DNA from: Raphanus sativus
Taxonomy: Eukaryota > Streptophyta > Magnoliopsida > Brassicales > Brassicaceae
DNA length: 64,000 nucleotides
Direction of reading: 5' to 3'
Assembly: GCF_000801105.2 (NCBI RefSeq)
Contig: NC_079516.1
Span: 51,691,265-51,755,264, forward strand
The translations under genes and the position numbers were made by a program. The notes beneath the pieces are model-generated. The model made no database searches. It saw only the letters and a program-made list of their open reading frames with translations, and was not told the origin of the DNA. This document shows positions 1-10,972 of the stretch, in pieces (position 1 is the stretch's first letter; each line of letters begins with the position of its first letter).

Positions 1-501
1 TTTAAACTTTTTAATAATTAATAGCCAATGAGAAATGTAACTTCACTGCATATTTATGCAATTCATTCAAAATGATGAAGATTAAAGGACACGATGTTTA
101 ATTAATAGAAAATACCCCTTTTCAGCTTTTGTTTGTTTTATTATAAAAATTTACTAATTTATATTTTGATTATTAAGCAAAAATTTAAAAAATAATTTAA
201 AACGGTAAATTTTTTTTTTGTTGACGGTTTTAATTCTTATTCATGTTATGCAAAGTTTAATGTTTTAACATATTAATCATCAATTAGAATATTTATTTTA
301 TCACAGATTTAATTTTATTGAAAATGGCAACAGCCCAAGTTATTTCATAATTGATCAATGTTGACAACAACATAAAGTAAAAAAAGTATTCCCCTATTCA
401 ATTTAAAATGTCAAAAAGGTCAGTTTAAAAGAAAAGCTTTATTAGGTTTCTTTGTTTGAGAAAAAAGTATTTTTCACATCTTTCTTCTTTCTTATATTAA
501 A
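1..501. other. AT-rich non-coding DNA
   Basis: No gene, RNA or repeat was recognised. The stretch ends at the Helitron-like terminus that begins at 502. Confidence 0.5.
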
Positions 502-532
502 CTAGGTAGTAATCCGCGCCTTGCGCGGGATG
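502..532 (-). mobile_element. Helitron 3' terminus (minus strand), partner end not found
   Basis: Read on the minus strand, this piece has a GC-rich hairpin (stem CCGCGC/GCGCGG, 3-base loop) followed after a short AT-rich spacer by CTAG and then a host T. That is the canonical Helitron 3' end. The element body would extend rightward, towards and possibly across the sequencing gap. I could not identify its 5' TC end, so length and content are unknown. Confidence 0.65.
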
Positions 533-643
533 AGATGGTTAGATCAGCAATTTTTCGAAAATATTAGAAAGTATATATATATAGTTTGGAATTTGGGTTT
601 TGTGTGTTTATCTTACTCTCGAACTCATTTTGTTTATCTCTCT

Positions 644-670
644 ATGGCTCTCTCTCTATGGCTCTCTCTC

Positions 671-708
<38 letters not shown>
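644..708. repeat. CT microsatellite abutting the gap
   Basis: Imperfect then perfect CT dinucleotide runs, with two copies of a TATGGCTCTCTCTC-type unit before the pure tract. The run goes straight into the N block, so its true length is unknown. Confidence 0.9.
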
Positions 709-808
709 NNNNNNNNNNNNNNNNNNNNNNNNNNNNNNNNNNNNNNNNNNNNNNNNNNNNNNNNNNNNNNNNNNNNNNNNNNNNNNNNNNNNNNNNNNNN
801 NNNNNNNN
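709..808. other. assembly gap, exactly 100 N
   Basis: One hundred consecutive N. A round 100 is the usual placeholder for a gap of unknown size, so distances across this point should not be trusted. Apparent reading frames that cross it are meaningless. Confidence 0.98.
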
Positions 809-1449
809 GGAGGGATGTTTCTATGGTCTGGTTGCACAGGCTGCTGCTCTTCCTTTTTTCTCGTCCTCAAGAATCTCTTTTGAGAATGCGCTTGGGTTGG
901 CTTTGATACAGCTTTGCAATGCCACAAATGGATGCACACAGTCTGATCCCTGCAACAACAATTTAGATATCCAATATCCTTGTGAAGCTCACTATATTAC
1001 GGTTTACATTATCCCAAACAATCTAGAGTGTTTTCAATTAGAGGTGGTTTACCTTTTCTTCAGGAGTGCTCATGAGAAAGCAACGGGAAAGTCTCAGTGA
1101 ACTGAGACCCGCAAGATCCATTACGCAGATCTGCTATGCAAGGACAACCCAGGGCTTTCTGTGCCTTGGCTTCAAGCGACTGATGGAAATTGATGTTTAG
1201 TCAGCTAACTCAAGAAGCTTAGGAATAAAGAGTAAGAGAAAGTAGGAGGAGTAACTCTCATTCTCATTGCCACCTTCACCAAATGCTGCAGCTTCTGTGG
1301 TATTAAAGGAGATTACGTACAATGATGTCAAATACCACTCAGAGAAGAACATATAAACTACAAAGAGCTTATATAAACCGGACCAGAAGATGTAAACTAG
1401 CGCTGATAAATGGTACTCAAGGAGCTAAAACAAGTACAAATGCATTAAA
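809..1449. other. unassigned DNA between gap and LINE relic
   Basis: No recognisable protein. Several short open frames lack coding character. A perfect 7-bp inverted repeat with a 4-base loop (GTCTCAG/CTGAGAC) lies at 1091-1108. This could be the interior of the minus-strand Helitron ending at 502 or a 5' part of the LINE copy. Confidence 0.4.
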
Positions 1450-2386
1450 GTGATAGCTGGGATCTCTAACTTCTGGTGTGCCACCTTTACTCTACCTAAA
1501 AATGCATTAAAGAGATCAACTCGTTATGTGGCACCTACTTGTGGAAGGGATCGCTAGAGGGACCCCACACGGTCAGAGTCTCATGGGAGGAAGTTACTCA
1601 CTCTAAACAGGAAGGCGGATTGGGGATAAGGGATCTCATTACCTGGAATAAGGCTTGTGCATTGAAACTTATTTGGCTGTTGTTTTTCAGGTCTGGCTCT
1701 ATCTGGGTAGCTTGGTTCAAAGGGAAGTGCTCTCGAGCAATCTTTCCAACTTCTGGATCCTGAAAGAGAAATAGAAATACTCTTGGATGGTGAATAGGCA
1801 GATTAGACTCAGAGATCGTATCTACCCCTGGATCATATTGAAAGTAGGGAATGGAAGAACCTGCAGATTTTGGAATGATAACTGGAGCCTTTTGGTAATC
1901 TTCGGACTTCCTCAATGTCAGACCCTCCACAAGATTAGAGATCTCAGAACATGCCAAGCTTTCCGATCTTCTATCACTCCGGAAGCTGGTCTCTTCCCCC
2001 TGCTCGTTCAGAAGCTCTCGTTGAGCTATGAATAGTGCATTGATGGAAAAACCTCATCTTCCTACTCTACTGGCTAGTCTACAGTCAACTAAAGCATCAC
2101 AATACTCCAGTTCAATGGCACGGAATTGTTTGGTTCAGCAGAGGCCTACGAAGCAGAATTTCCTTACCTGATATTTTTGCAAGTACCTCCCATCTGCCTT
2201 CTTTGTAATTCTGGATCAGAGAGCAGAGATCACTTATTATTCTTCGGATGTCAGTTTTCCTTCTCTCTTTGGTCTCAAATTGCAAATCGTCTCAATATAA
2301 CCCCGTCACCGGCGTGGAAACATGCAGGGCACGCAAAGACTCTCTTATCCTCCTCGTTTGGCAGAATCAATACAACACAAAGGTAG
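1450..2386 (+). mobile_element. L1-type LINE relic: end of reverse transcriptase and zf-RVT domain
   Basis: Conceptual translation in shifting frames gives the C-terminal part of a plant non-LTR retrotransposon ORF2. It includes a YLWKG segment, then EGGLGIRDL, then a VGNGRTCRFWNDNW block, and a CLLC-x(8)-H-x(5)-C zinc-binding reverse-transcriptase (zf-RVT) motif near 2190-2250. The frame changes at least three times and contains stops, and the 5' end, endonuclease and catalytic RT are absent, so the copy is dead and 5'-truncated. It lies just downstream of the last visible PP5 exon, in the opposite orientation to that gene, and either inflates a PP5 intron or marks the place where PP5 was cut off. 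Confidence 0.8.
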
Positions 2387-2575
2387 CCGAAACTCAAAAC
2401 ATGAGAAGGAAATAGAAAGAGCCATAACAAAAAACAGTTAGTATTTGCAGGGTTTATTGCAATTTCAAACATGTATAGTAGTCAATGGTCAAGAGAACTG
2501 AAGATTGTACATGTTATCAGATTCATTTGAGAGAAAGAAATTATGTAAAGTAGGGTGGGTGAAATGAAAGCCTAC

Positions 2576-3913
2576 CTGACCATGAACATCACCGCAGACC
2601 GTGAAATGCTTGCCATTAGGTACACTGATATCAACCAGAGAAGGCAGCGCTTGCAAGATTTTCCTTGTCTGTAATACAATCTGATATGCATACCTACAAA
2701 TATAAAGCAAGTAAACTATGAACAGATGACCAAAAAAATTGTGTTAGTTTAAGTTCAATACTACACGAGACAACACCAACCGTTTATGCAATGTTTTTTG
2801 GTTCTTGAAATCTTCCAGCATCTGTTTCACAAAGTCCAAAGTCAATTCCTCTCCCTCGATTCTAGCACCAGAATATTGTGGTTCAACCTCTGCAAAGAAG
2901 AATCTCAGTAAGATTGATAAGGGGTTACAACCTCTATAATGTGACAATAGGTAGAAGATTGATTACTAGTCTAAAGGCTACACTCAACCATTTATCAAAC
3001 TACTGAAACCAAGACATGGCATAACAAGGGAAGACAGAACCAAGGGAAGACAGAACAAACAACACAATAGAAAGGTAAGCAAGTGGACGGAGGATACCAA
3101 TTGTGTGGAAGTCAATGGACTCAGCCACGGAGATCCTTTCAGATACGGGTACAGAGATTGCTTCTTCAAATTTCAGTTTCTTCACTGCTTTCTCGCACTC
3201 TCTTAGCTTCCTTGTCGCATCAGGGTCATTAGGAGAAATCCTCTTAACCTTAAAATATAAAAATAGTAGACTATGTCAGCGATACCGTACACACAAATCT
3301 CTATCAAATAAAGAGATCCCACCACTAAACTGTTCCCACATATATTATCAAATGATAAAGTGGCTAATACAAAACATTACTTGCTGGAAATCCTTCAAGG
3401 CATCCTTAAACTTCCCCATGGCAAGATAAGCAGCACCACGTCTGTAATAGCCCTGTGATTACAGCAAACAAGACCGAATGAAAAGTGATAATAAAAGAAT
3501 AAGAAGCATATCCTCATAGTTGAAATGATACCTTGGAGTATTTTGGATCAATTTCAATGGCCTTTGATGCATCCTGTATGGCACTGCCATATTCCTCCAG
3601 CTTTGTGTGAGCAAATGCACGGTTTGCCCAATACACAGCGTTATTGCCATTGAGTTCTATAGCTTGTGTATACAGATCAATAGCCTGGGAGAATTTGTGA
3701 CCTGCAAACAAGTACCAATACTTAGCGTGCTGTTTTTAAATCCCCCCCAAAAAAGAGTATCCCACTAAAACAGAGTCGAAACTGAAATTAAAAAAAAAAA
3801 CTGGTTCTGTTAGTGTTTTTAAAGCAAAAGTACACACCTTTGAAAGCTTCATTGGCCTGATTCTTCATCTCCTCGGCCCGTGAAACATCAGAGTTCTCAT
3901 TCTTAGCCTCCAT
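2576..3913 (-). CDS. PP5: Serine/threonine protein phosphatase 5 (TPR-PPP type), 5' portion only
   Basis: Six exons on the minus strand, 3838-3913, 3532-3701, 3381-3452, 3098-3248, 2781-2889 and 2576-2693, join in phase to 232 codons beginning MEAKNENSDVSRAEEMK. Residues about 13-114 form three TPR motifs, which in this family bind the HSP90 C-terminus and auto-inhibit the enzyme. The PPP5 linker follows, and the visible part ends with the first metal-binding motif GDVHGQ (227-232). The rest of the catalytic domain (GDxVDRG, GNHE) is not found to the left; a LINE relic and an assembly gap occupy that space. Plant PP5 is about 480-540 residues, so roughly half is missing. It may lie beyond the left edge across a transposon-inflated intron, or the gene may be truncated. 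No stop or frameshift is seen in the six exons. It matches AT2G42810. Confidence 0.9.
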
Positions 3914-4509
3914 GTTATCTCGATTTAGGTGTCTTAGTTATCGAACTGACTGTCAAGAAGCAGTATATAACTAAGGTCTACTTTAACAGTATGACGCACT
4001 AGAACGATAATCAAAATACTCAAATTCAATAAGTTCTACTTAACAGAGGAAGCTGGCTTAAGAGCTTTAAAGATTGCAATTAATACTCTAAAAAAAAATG
4101 AAGGTTTTTTCATATTCTGCATCGTTTCTAAATTGCTAACGACGAATCCATGGACGTAAGAAGTCGATAAGCACATTTACAGACCAATTCAGTGAAAGAT
4201 CTATTAGAATCAAGATAAGATACAACAGGACAACAACAGAACAGAAGGAAGCCATGTGTTTTGTCGGAAAATCACAGAAGCCCAGTTAATTATTGAAGGT
4301 AGACTTGGTACCTGAAAAAAAGCTCAAACTATGGGGGGAGGGGACAGCGGAAGAGTGTGAGACAGGTTTAAGAGAAGCTTTGACGTAGCCAGCAGCCACA
4401 AAAGAGTTTATGCGCTTTGAAGAAGGGTTTTTGGAAAATATTTTTTTTTCCACTAAATTATTAATAAAAAAGACGAAGAGATATGTCGAAAATTCAAAAC
4501 AATATTTAA
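3914..4509 (-). promoter_or_regulatory. PP5 upstream region
   Basis: This 0.6-kb segment between the PP5 start codon and the Helitron should hold the 5' UTR and promoter. No TATA box was confidently placed. Helitron 1 begins about 600 bp upstream of the start codon, so anything further upstream has been displaced by 1.5 kb. Confidence 0.4.
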
Positions 4510-6037
4510 TCTCTATAATATTATTTGAGAAGTCAGTTTCATATGTGTGGCGCTCACGTTGATTTTCATGATGGTTGATTACGTGAATACCCTTAATGAA
4601 TTAATTTTAGTTATACCTAATTATCATTACTAAAAATTGTTTAGTTTCCTTTTTATTAATAAAGCTTTAATTATCTTTTTATTATAGTTTATTTATTTTA
4701 TAAACCCATATATATAGTAAAAAGGAAATATCTATAAAATATATAGATTTTGTATATACATAAATAAAAAAGTGAATATCTAATAATTTTCAAAATATAT
4801 AGGTGTATATATATAATTAAAAAATATTTAAGATAATTTTTAAGAAAACATATTTTATAATGATTATATTTTTGATTAATTGATTTTAAGAAAATTAATT
4901 TCAAACAACGTAAAGTGATCATCTAATATCATTAAGAAAAATTATAAATTAAAATTATTTTTTACCTAACTTTCATTGATTAAATTATAAAATGTATTCA
5001 CAATTCTAAACAAGTGATGATTTACCAATTATTATGATTTAGTTTTTTTTTAATAAATATTCATATATGTACATGAATTTTCAAATATTATAAAATATTT
5101 TCATGAATGCAACTACAATATTTTCTGTGTGTTTTTATCTTTTTTAAAATTAAACTTACCAAATTTTATAAGATTTATAAAATATATTACAAATATAAAA
5201 GGATGAACTGAACTAAATTAAGCTAAGAATAGTAATCCAATTTTAATATTGTTAAAGTAAAAAAAATAGTTGTCCAATTTGAAATAATAGATGCAAAACA
5301 TACCCAACAATAAACACTTGAACTGTCCAAAATATTATGTTTGAAATAAGATATCTAATTAAGATGAAAACACACGGATATATACAACCTTTTGAATTTC
5401 TGGGTGTAATTACCTTACGAATTTGAAATTAATCAATGAAGTTTTGAAATATTTCTGAATTGGTTTGCTTATTCAATTCTCAATCTCTTAGCACATTAAT
5501 TTATTTTATATAATTTTCTCCAAAATAACATATATTAATATTTTAAAATATTAGAAGTAATTATTAATGCAATTCCAGCTTTATATTTCTTTTCTCAGAA
5601 AACATATATTAAATTATAAAAACTTGTATAAATATATTTACAAATCTAATAAAATGAACCAAACTAAATGAAATTAATCTAATTTTAACTTAATTAAAAA
5701 GTGTTGTTTACTTTCAAACCAAATATGGAGCTTAACGATACCATACATGAATTAATCCAAATTACTATAAATAGAATCGTATATCTAATTAAGATGAGAA
5801 CATAGTGATACTTAATATTATTTTCATGATATAAATTAAAATAACTTAAAAATTATGAACAAATGTATAGATATATCTATATAATGATATATATACAATT
5901 CCCTTTATTCATCATAAATATAAGTTATAAAGTTACTTGAAAGTTATAAGAAACATATGTAAATATTTTACAATTATCATGATTTGATTATTTTATAAGT
6001 ATTTATTCCCGTGCATGAGCACGGGAGAATCACCTAG
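4510..6037 (+). mobile_element. Non-autonomous Helitron, complete (copy 1)
   Basis: It begins TCTCTATAATATTATTTGAG directly after a host A and ends CTAG directly before a host T. Near the end, at 6008-6025, there is a perfect 7-bp GC-rich hairpin (CCCGTGC-ATGA-GCACGGG). These are all the hallmarks of a Helitron: 5' TC, subterminal hairpin, 3' CTRR, AT target and no target duplication. The 1,528-bp interior is about 80% AT with no Rep/helicase and no captured gene that I can recognise, so mobility would depend on an autonomous partner. Both ends match copy 2 at 28258-30039. Confidence 0.92.
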
Positions 6038-9000
6038 TTTACTATATATCGAAAAAGTAAGAAAATAGTTCCGTTCCATACGTAAATATATCGAGTGAAG
6101 TGCTCAGATACTCTTAATGAGGCAAAAAGTGATCTAGCATACTCTCACGTGATCTGGCGTACTCTTATGTGTTTTGATACTCTTCCTTTTAATGGTCAAT
6201 GTCTAAATTATCCTTTGTGTCTAAACCAATCAAAATCATTCTCTCTCTTACTCTATCTTCTTCCTTTCTCTCTCCACTGTAAATTTCAAACCCAGATTTA
6301 ATTATTCCATTCAAATTCTATTCAATTTGGCATTCATCTTCTCCATTAATTCATTTTGAAGAGGTTTAATTTCAAATTCGTATTCACAATTAATTGATTA
6401 AGAACAATGAGTCTCGATCTATTTGAATATTATTTGAATATTCAAAATACTGATATAATTATAAATATGAGTCTGTTTTTGTATGACAAAAAATATAAAA
6501 AAATGTATCAAATTATTTATTTGATAAAAAATTAGAAAACGTAGTAAAACTTGGTATACCTATAACTGTACAACTTGGTAAAATCATAATGTACAACTAA
6601 GTAAAATTGTGTAACTAAGTAAAATGATACTAACTAAATTGTATAACTTAATATAACTATAATGGTAAAACTATATAATTTGGTAACATTTTATGGTTAA
6701 ATCGTGCAAGTTCATCTAACTTGTTGTTAATCATTTTGATTTTTACATGAGATGACGAGTTCTTTCACAAACATACACTTTGATTATTAAAAGTACTATT
6801 ATAAAGCCGAAGATGGTCATGAATGAAATCCAAACGAAGGTAAAGGTAGTTTGTATGCTAGTGGACAAAATATGCAAAAAAATGATCATAAATCCATATA
6901 CAAATAGGTAAAATTTGAGTTATATGGTAATAAAATCTTTGATACCATTGAAAAAACATAACAACATCTTAAGGTAACTGAGCCAGTGGAAGATGTTGTT
7001 ATTCGAGATAGAGATAATATAAGTATTGATTTGGATAACGTGGAGAAAACTCAACGTGGAGAGCATGTAAAAGATTTAGTTGATTGAGCATCACATCATA
7101 ACTGTTTTGAAATTACTATTTTGAACTGTGAGCTCCGAATATTAAGAACTCTAATTTGTTTCGATTAAAAAAGTGCATACTTGTTCTCGTAAATATTTAA
7201 ATTCGGGAACCTAGAAGAAAATACACACCACGATTAGTTGTATCTATTATTCAAAATGATTGTTCAATACGATAAAAAAACTAAATAAAACTTAGTAAAA
7301 CTGATAAAATATAAAAATTTGAAGAAACAATTTTTAATTTGTTTGGTTGCTTATAAGTATTATGATTATTATTTGTTAGTATTTTATGATTTAAATTTAC
7401 AATAATTATAGTTAATTTTTTTATCACATAGTTGTGTACTACATAATAGAGGAAATACATTGTTCTTTTATGCTTTTTATCTTAGTGTTGTCCTTGTGAC
7501 ATCAAAAAATTTATATATGCAACAAAATTAATTATGTCACAACATGATTTGATGGAATTTGATTGTAGGAAACTAAATAAAAGTGGTATAACTATAATAT
7601 AAATCTTTTGAGTACAGTAAAACTAAAAAAAATGCAAAAAATAGAAAAGTAAAACTTTGAAGCTTTTTGTAAAACTACAAACTTGGTAAAACATCGACCC
7701 AAAAATGCTGTAAAAAAATTTCCCGCTCAAATTTCAGAATTTTCCCTCCAAAAAATTTCTTTTTTTCCAGACCCCAAAAACGAAGTTGGCAACTATAATT
7801 GCTTTAATTTTTAGAGTTTTCTCATTTCTATCATCTTTTCAATCCTCTCACCTCATTTTCTCTCATCTCATTTCTTCTTTTTCATCTTTCTTCACATAAT
7901 CTGCAATTTTTAGATTTTTTCCAGAAAATAGTGATTAATCAAGAGACAAAACTCTGAAGCTACAGGGGCGGGTGTATCATCCAGAAGTTCTCCAAATCTG
8001 ATTCAAACCCTTATTTGCAATACTATTGATGTCTTCTTGTGGTTTCTCAAATGACCATGTGGATTAAGGACCCAATAATGAAAGACAAATATTGATAGTT
8101 GTATGTTGTCTTATTGTTACTATCATGGTACTTCTGAGATTTTGGTTGTACAATTAATCATAAATTCTATCAAACTAGTTCAGTGATGAGTTTTTTAAGT
8201 TTTGAAATTTGACAAATGAAAAATGAAAATTCTGACAAAGTTTACCGAAATGTACAAACAGAAAAAATATTAAGTTATACAAAGTTTGACGTACGAAAAT
8301 GAAAATTTTTGAAATTTTTTACCTAATTACACAAACATGAAAAAAAGTAATACTAAATTTTACGAAGTTTGACAAACAAAAATGATGTACTTAACCAAAA
8401 TTATTTTAAGTTACACCAAATTTTACAAACATAAATAACAAACCAAGTAACATAAACACAAACAATAAAGTTAGTGTGTTAAAAGAAGAAATTTTACTTC
8501 TTAAGACAACTATGAAAAATGGATGTTGAATCCAACTATGGAAATTTTTAAATATAACAATATGATATCTAAGTTTCTTTAAGTTTTACAAAGTTTCAAA
8601 TATTTATAGCATCTAAATTGTTACGTTTTTCTTAGTTTCAAAATTTTAGACAATCTATATTACTTAGTTTCACTTAGTTTCACTTACTTATACATAGTAA
8701 TGAATCTTAATAAATTAAAGTTATACAAAGTTCCAAATTCAAGAGATGCGACTGTTGCAGTGAGAAGACGTGTGAGAGAAGTCGTGCTTCCTCAGGGAGT
8801 CAATCAAATTACCCTTAAATGGACATGCCACTGCTTGAATCATTAATTACATAATTTTTCTCAAACTAAATATTATCATTTTCATTTATTATCTCCAATA
8901 CTGCTGGTTGCTGTCGTTAAATATATACATTACGTTTTGGATATTAATCATTTCTTGCAAAATACAACAATAGACTATATAAATTTCGTTAAGTTTTACA

Positions 9001-9297
9001 TATTTTTAAATATTTATACAATCTTAATTGTTACGTTTTTCTTAGTTTCATAAATTTAGACAATCTAAATCACTTAATTTTACTTACTTATACATAGTTA
9101 TATATCTTAATAAGTTAAATCCAAGAGATGCGACAGTCGAGGAGTCTATCAAATCACCTATAAATGGACACGTTTCTGCTTAAATTTGGGTGAGTGGTTC
9201 ATTAAATTTCAAGGGTTTATCACTTATACAAGTAACAAATAATTTACGAGATTTCTCTCACACAATAACCATTTTATTTTATCAAAGTTAGACGAAC
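6038..9297. repeat. AT-rich low-complexity DNA with recurrent AACTTGGTAAAAC-like phrases
   Basis: No gene was recognised. Phrases resembling AACTTAGTAAAAC recur at about 6545-6730, 7285 and 7565-7700. To the right (8160-9120 and 10200-10260) the phrases look like their reverse complement (AAGTTTTACAAAGTTT). A short unidentified frame at about 6965-7085 reads as an acidic peptide and then stops. The arrangement could be a degraded transposon with diffuse inverted halves around the F-box pseudogene, but no clean termini were found. Confidence 0.4.
8581..9185. repeat. Diverged direct duplication, period about 410 bp
   Basis: The block at 8581-8848 is repeated with substitutions and indels at 8991-9185. 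Both copies contain TTGTTACGTTTTTCTTAGTT, then TTAGACAATCTA, then CTTACTTATACATAGT, then AAGAGATGCGAC, then an AATGGACA block near the end. The second copy lies just before the F-box pseudogene. Confidence 0.75.
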
Positions 9298-9969
9298 TTG
9301 GCTTCTCTCCCTCCTTCAATGATTCATAAGATTCTCTACAACGTAGCAACGACCAGTATCCAAGACTTTGGTTGTGCACGGATTTTTTTTTTCGGGTTAA
9401 ACAAAATTGGAAGATATGATTACTTCTACAGATCGGCAAGTCTCATTTACATGAATGACTGGCTAGACAAGGTCAATGATGTTCGAATGTTCAGAATTAG
9501 TTGCTACCGTGTGGGTAATCCAGAGGCCATATACTTGAGAGGTATGTATGAGTTTTTCATCCTCCATTTAGTTGGTAAGAAAAAAATATATCTTGCTGCT
9601 GAGAGAGGATGCTTGTTGGCCCTATTTGTATATGGTATGATGAGCTTAGCCTTTAGTGTTGATGATGGAGGATTGGTTCACAACTACCATGCTTTTACTC
9701 GTCAACATGTTGATCAGATGTTTCAAATCATTAATAGTTGGGAACTCACAGGCCATTGAGATTATGAAAAACCTGTCATGTTTCTATCTATGGCTGAAAT
9801 GATAGATCCTAATGTGACATATGATTGCTGGTGCTCCAGAATCATAAAATTAGTGTTTGTAGTCTCCCTAAATGGATAAAAATCACGGTGGAAATGCGAT
9901 CTTTGTTTCTGGAATTGTGCAGCTTGTGATATACACTTGACTGCTCGTGCATTGCCAATTGAAAATTAA
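9298..9969 (+). pseudogene. F-box At2g35280-like family pseudogene
   Basis: The continuous frame encodes a protein of the plant At2g35280/At1g67623-like F-box group: an N-terminal ASLPPSMIHKI F-box start, a YRSASL block, a GNPEAIYLRGMYEFF repeat, and a C-terminal CDLCFWNCAACDIH cysteine cluster (C-x2-C-x3-C-x2-C). Three lesions are visible. The expected ATG is TTG at 9298, with an in-frame TAG at 9289-9291 just upstream. TGA interrupts at 9757-9759. TAA interrupts at 9877-9879. Homology continues in the same frame through both stops to a final TAA at 9967-9969, with no frameshift. The first internal ATG (9319) would remove the first seven residues and still give only 146 residues. Such F-box genes normally act as SCF substrate receptors. 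I infer a recently inactivated gene. Confidence 0.8.
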
Positions 9970-10972
9970 TTTTATCTACTTTTAATAAATTTCTGTAAAT
10001 GACTCTTCACATTTTGTAATTTTTCTAGTTATATCTATAAACTAATGTTTTAAAAAAAAAATCAATAAATATATCAATAACATCAACTGTGTCCAAAAAT
10101 TAATATAATAAAACATTACAATCTAAAAGTATGCATTAGTTCAATTTAAATAACTTGTATTAGATACAATGTATATTCATACAATAATATTAATAGGAAT
10201 TAATTTCTGTACAGTTACACCAAGTTTACAATTACACTAGGTTTTACAAAGTTTTCGGAAGTTATGGAGAAAGAGATCCGAATTTTGTGGATCAGGTCTG
10301 GATAGTCCGCGAAATAGCCCTGGTTGGGTTGTAATTATGCAAGTTTCTGTTGGTTTCATGGTTTTTTAATAATTTTTCTGATTTAAATAAAGATATATTT
10401 AATTTCAAATCCGGTCAGTTTCGGACAGGAGTATCTCAGCTCTTTTTTTTTCGGGCAGGAGTACCTGAGCGTTTGATTCAAATATATCTCGTGTTCTATG
10501 GGCTTTGGGGCCCTAGCAAACACGGGTTTGTATGTAAGTCATGAGTCAAAGACCGGTTATTTCTATTAGTAAGCACTGAACATATTAGACTTTATATTGA
10601 ACGGTTTATTTTGGTTTAGTTAAACCGTATAATCTAGTTACTAAATAGACTTTATATTGAACGGTTTATTTTGGTTGTTAAACAGTGTAATTTAGTTATG
10701 TACTAACATGGTGCAAAATTCGAATCGTCTCCTGATGTTTTTTCATCAAATTGAGGGTCATCCAAAATGAATCCGATTAGTTTTTTTTTCTAGATAGAGA
10801 GATGGCTTCTCTATTAGTATATTTGCTCATAGAGAAGAACACAAATCTGTTAACATGAAATTTAACTATTATCCTTTTTTTTCCATCGACGTTTTACGCT
10901 ATACACATAAACATACAAACAATTTCGAAATCAAGAAAAAGAGCAATGTTTCTTGATCCTTAATCTTCCATC
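9970..10972. other. Non-genic spacer 3' of HVA22f, with a 60-bp tandem duplication
   Basis: The only structure seen is a direct repeat of about 60-bp period at 10587-10706: AGACTTTATATTGAACGGTT occurs at 10587 and 10647 and the similarity continues beyond it. A shorter diverged repeat (CAGGAGTA-CT-AGC) is at about 10424-10470. No coding region is supported. Confidence 0.55.

Noticed and set aside
521..1100. Several open frames of 89-166 codons around the N block
   Set aside because: They read through 100 N and a CT microsatellite; the N cannot be translated and no frame resembles a protein.
6095..6301. Plus-strand 68-codon open frame next to Helitron 1
   Set aside because: No homology, low-complexity AT-rich surroundings, no gene signals.
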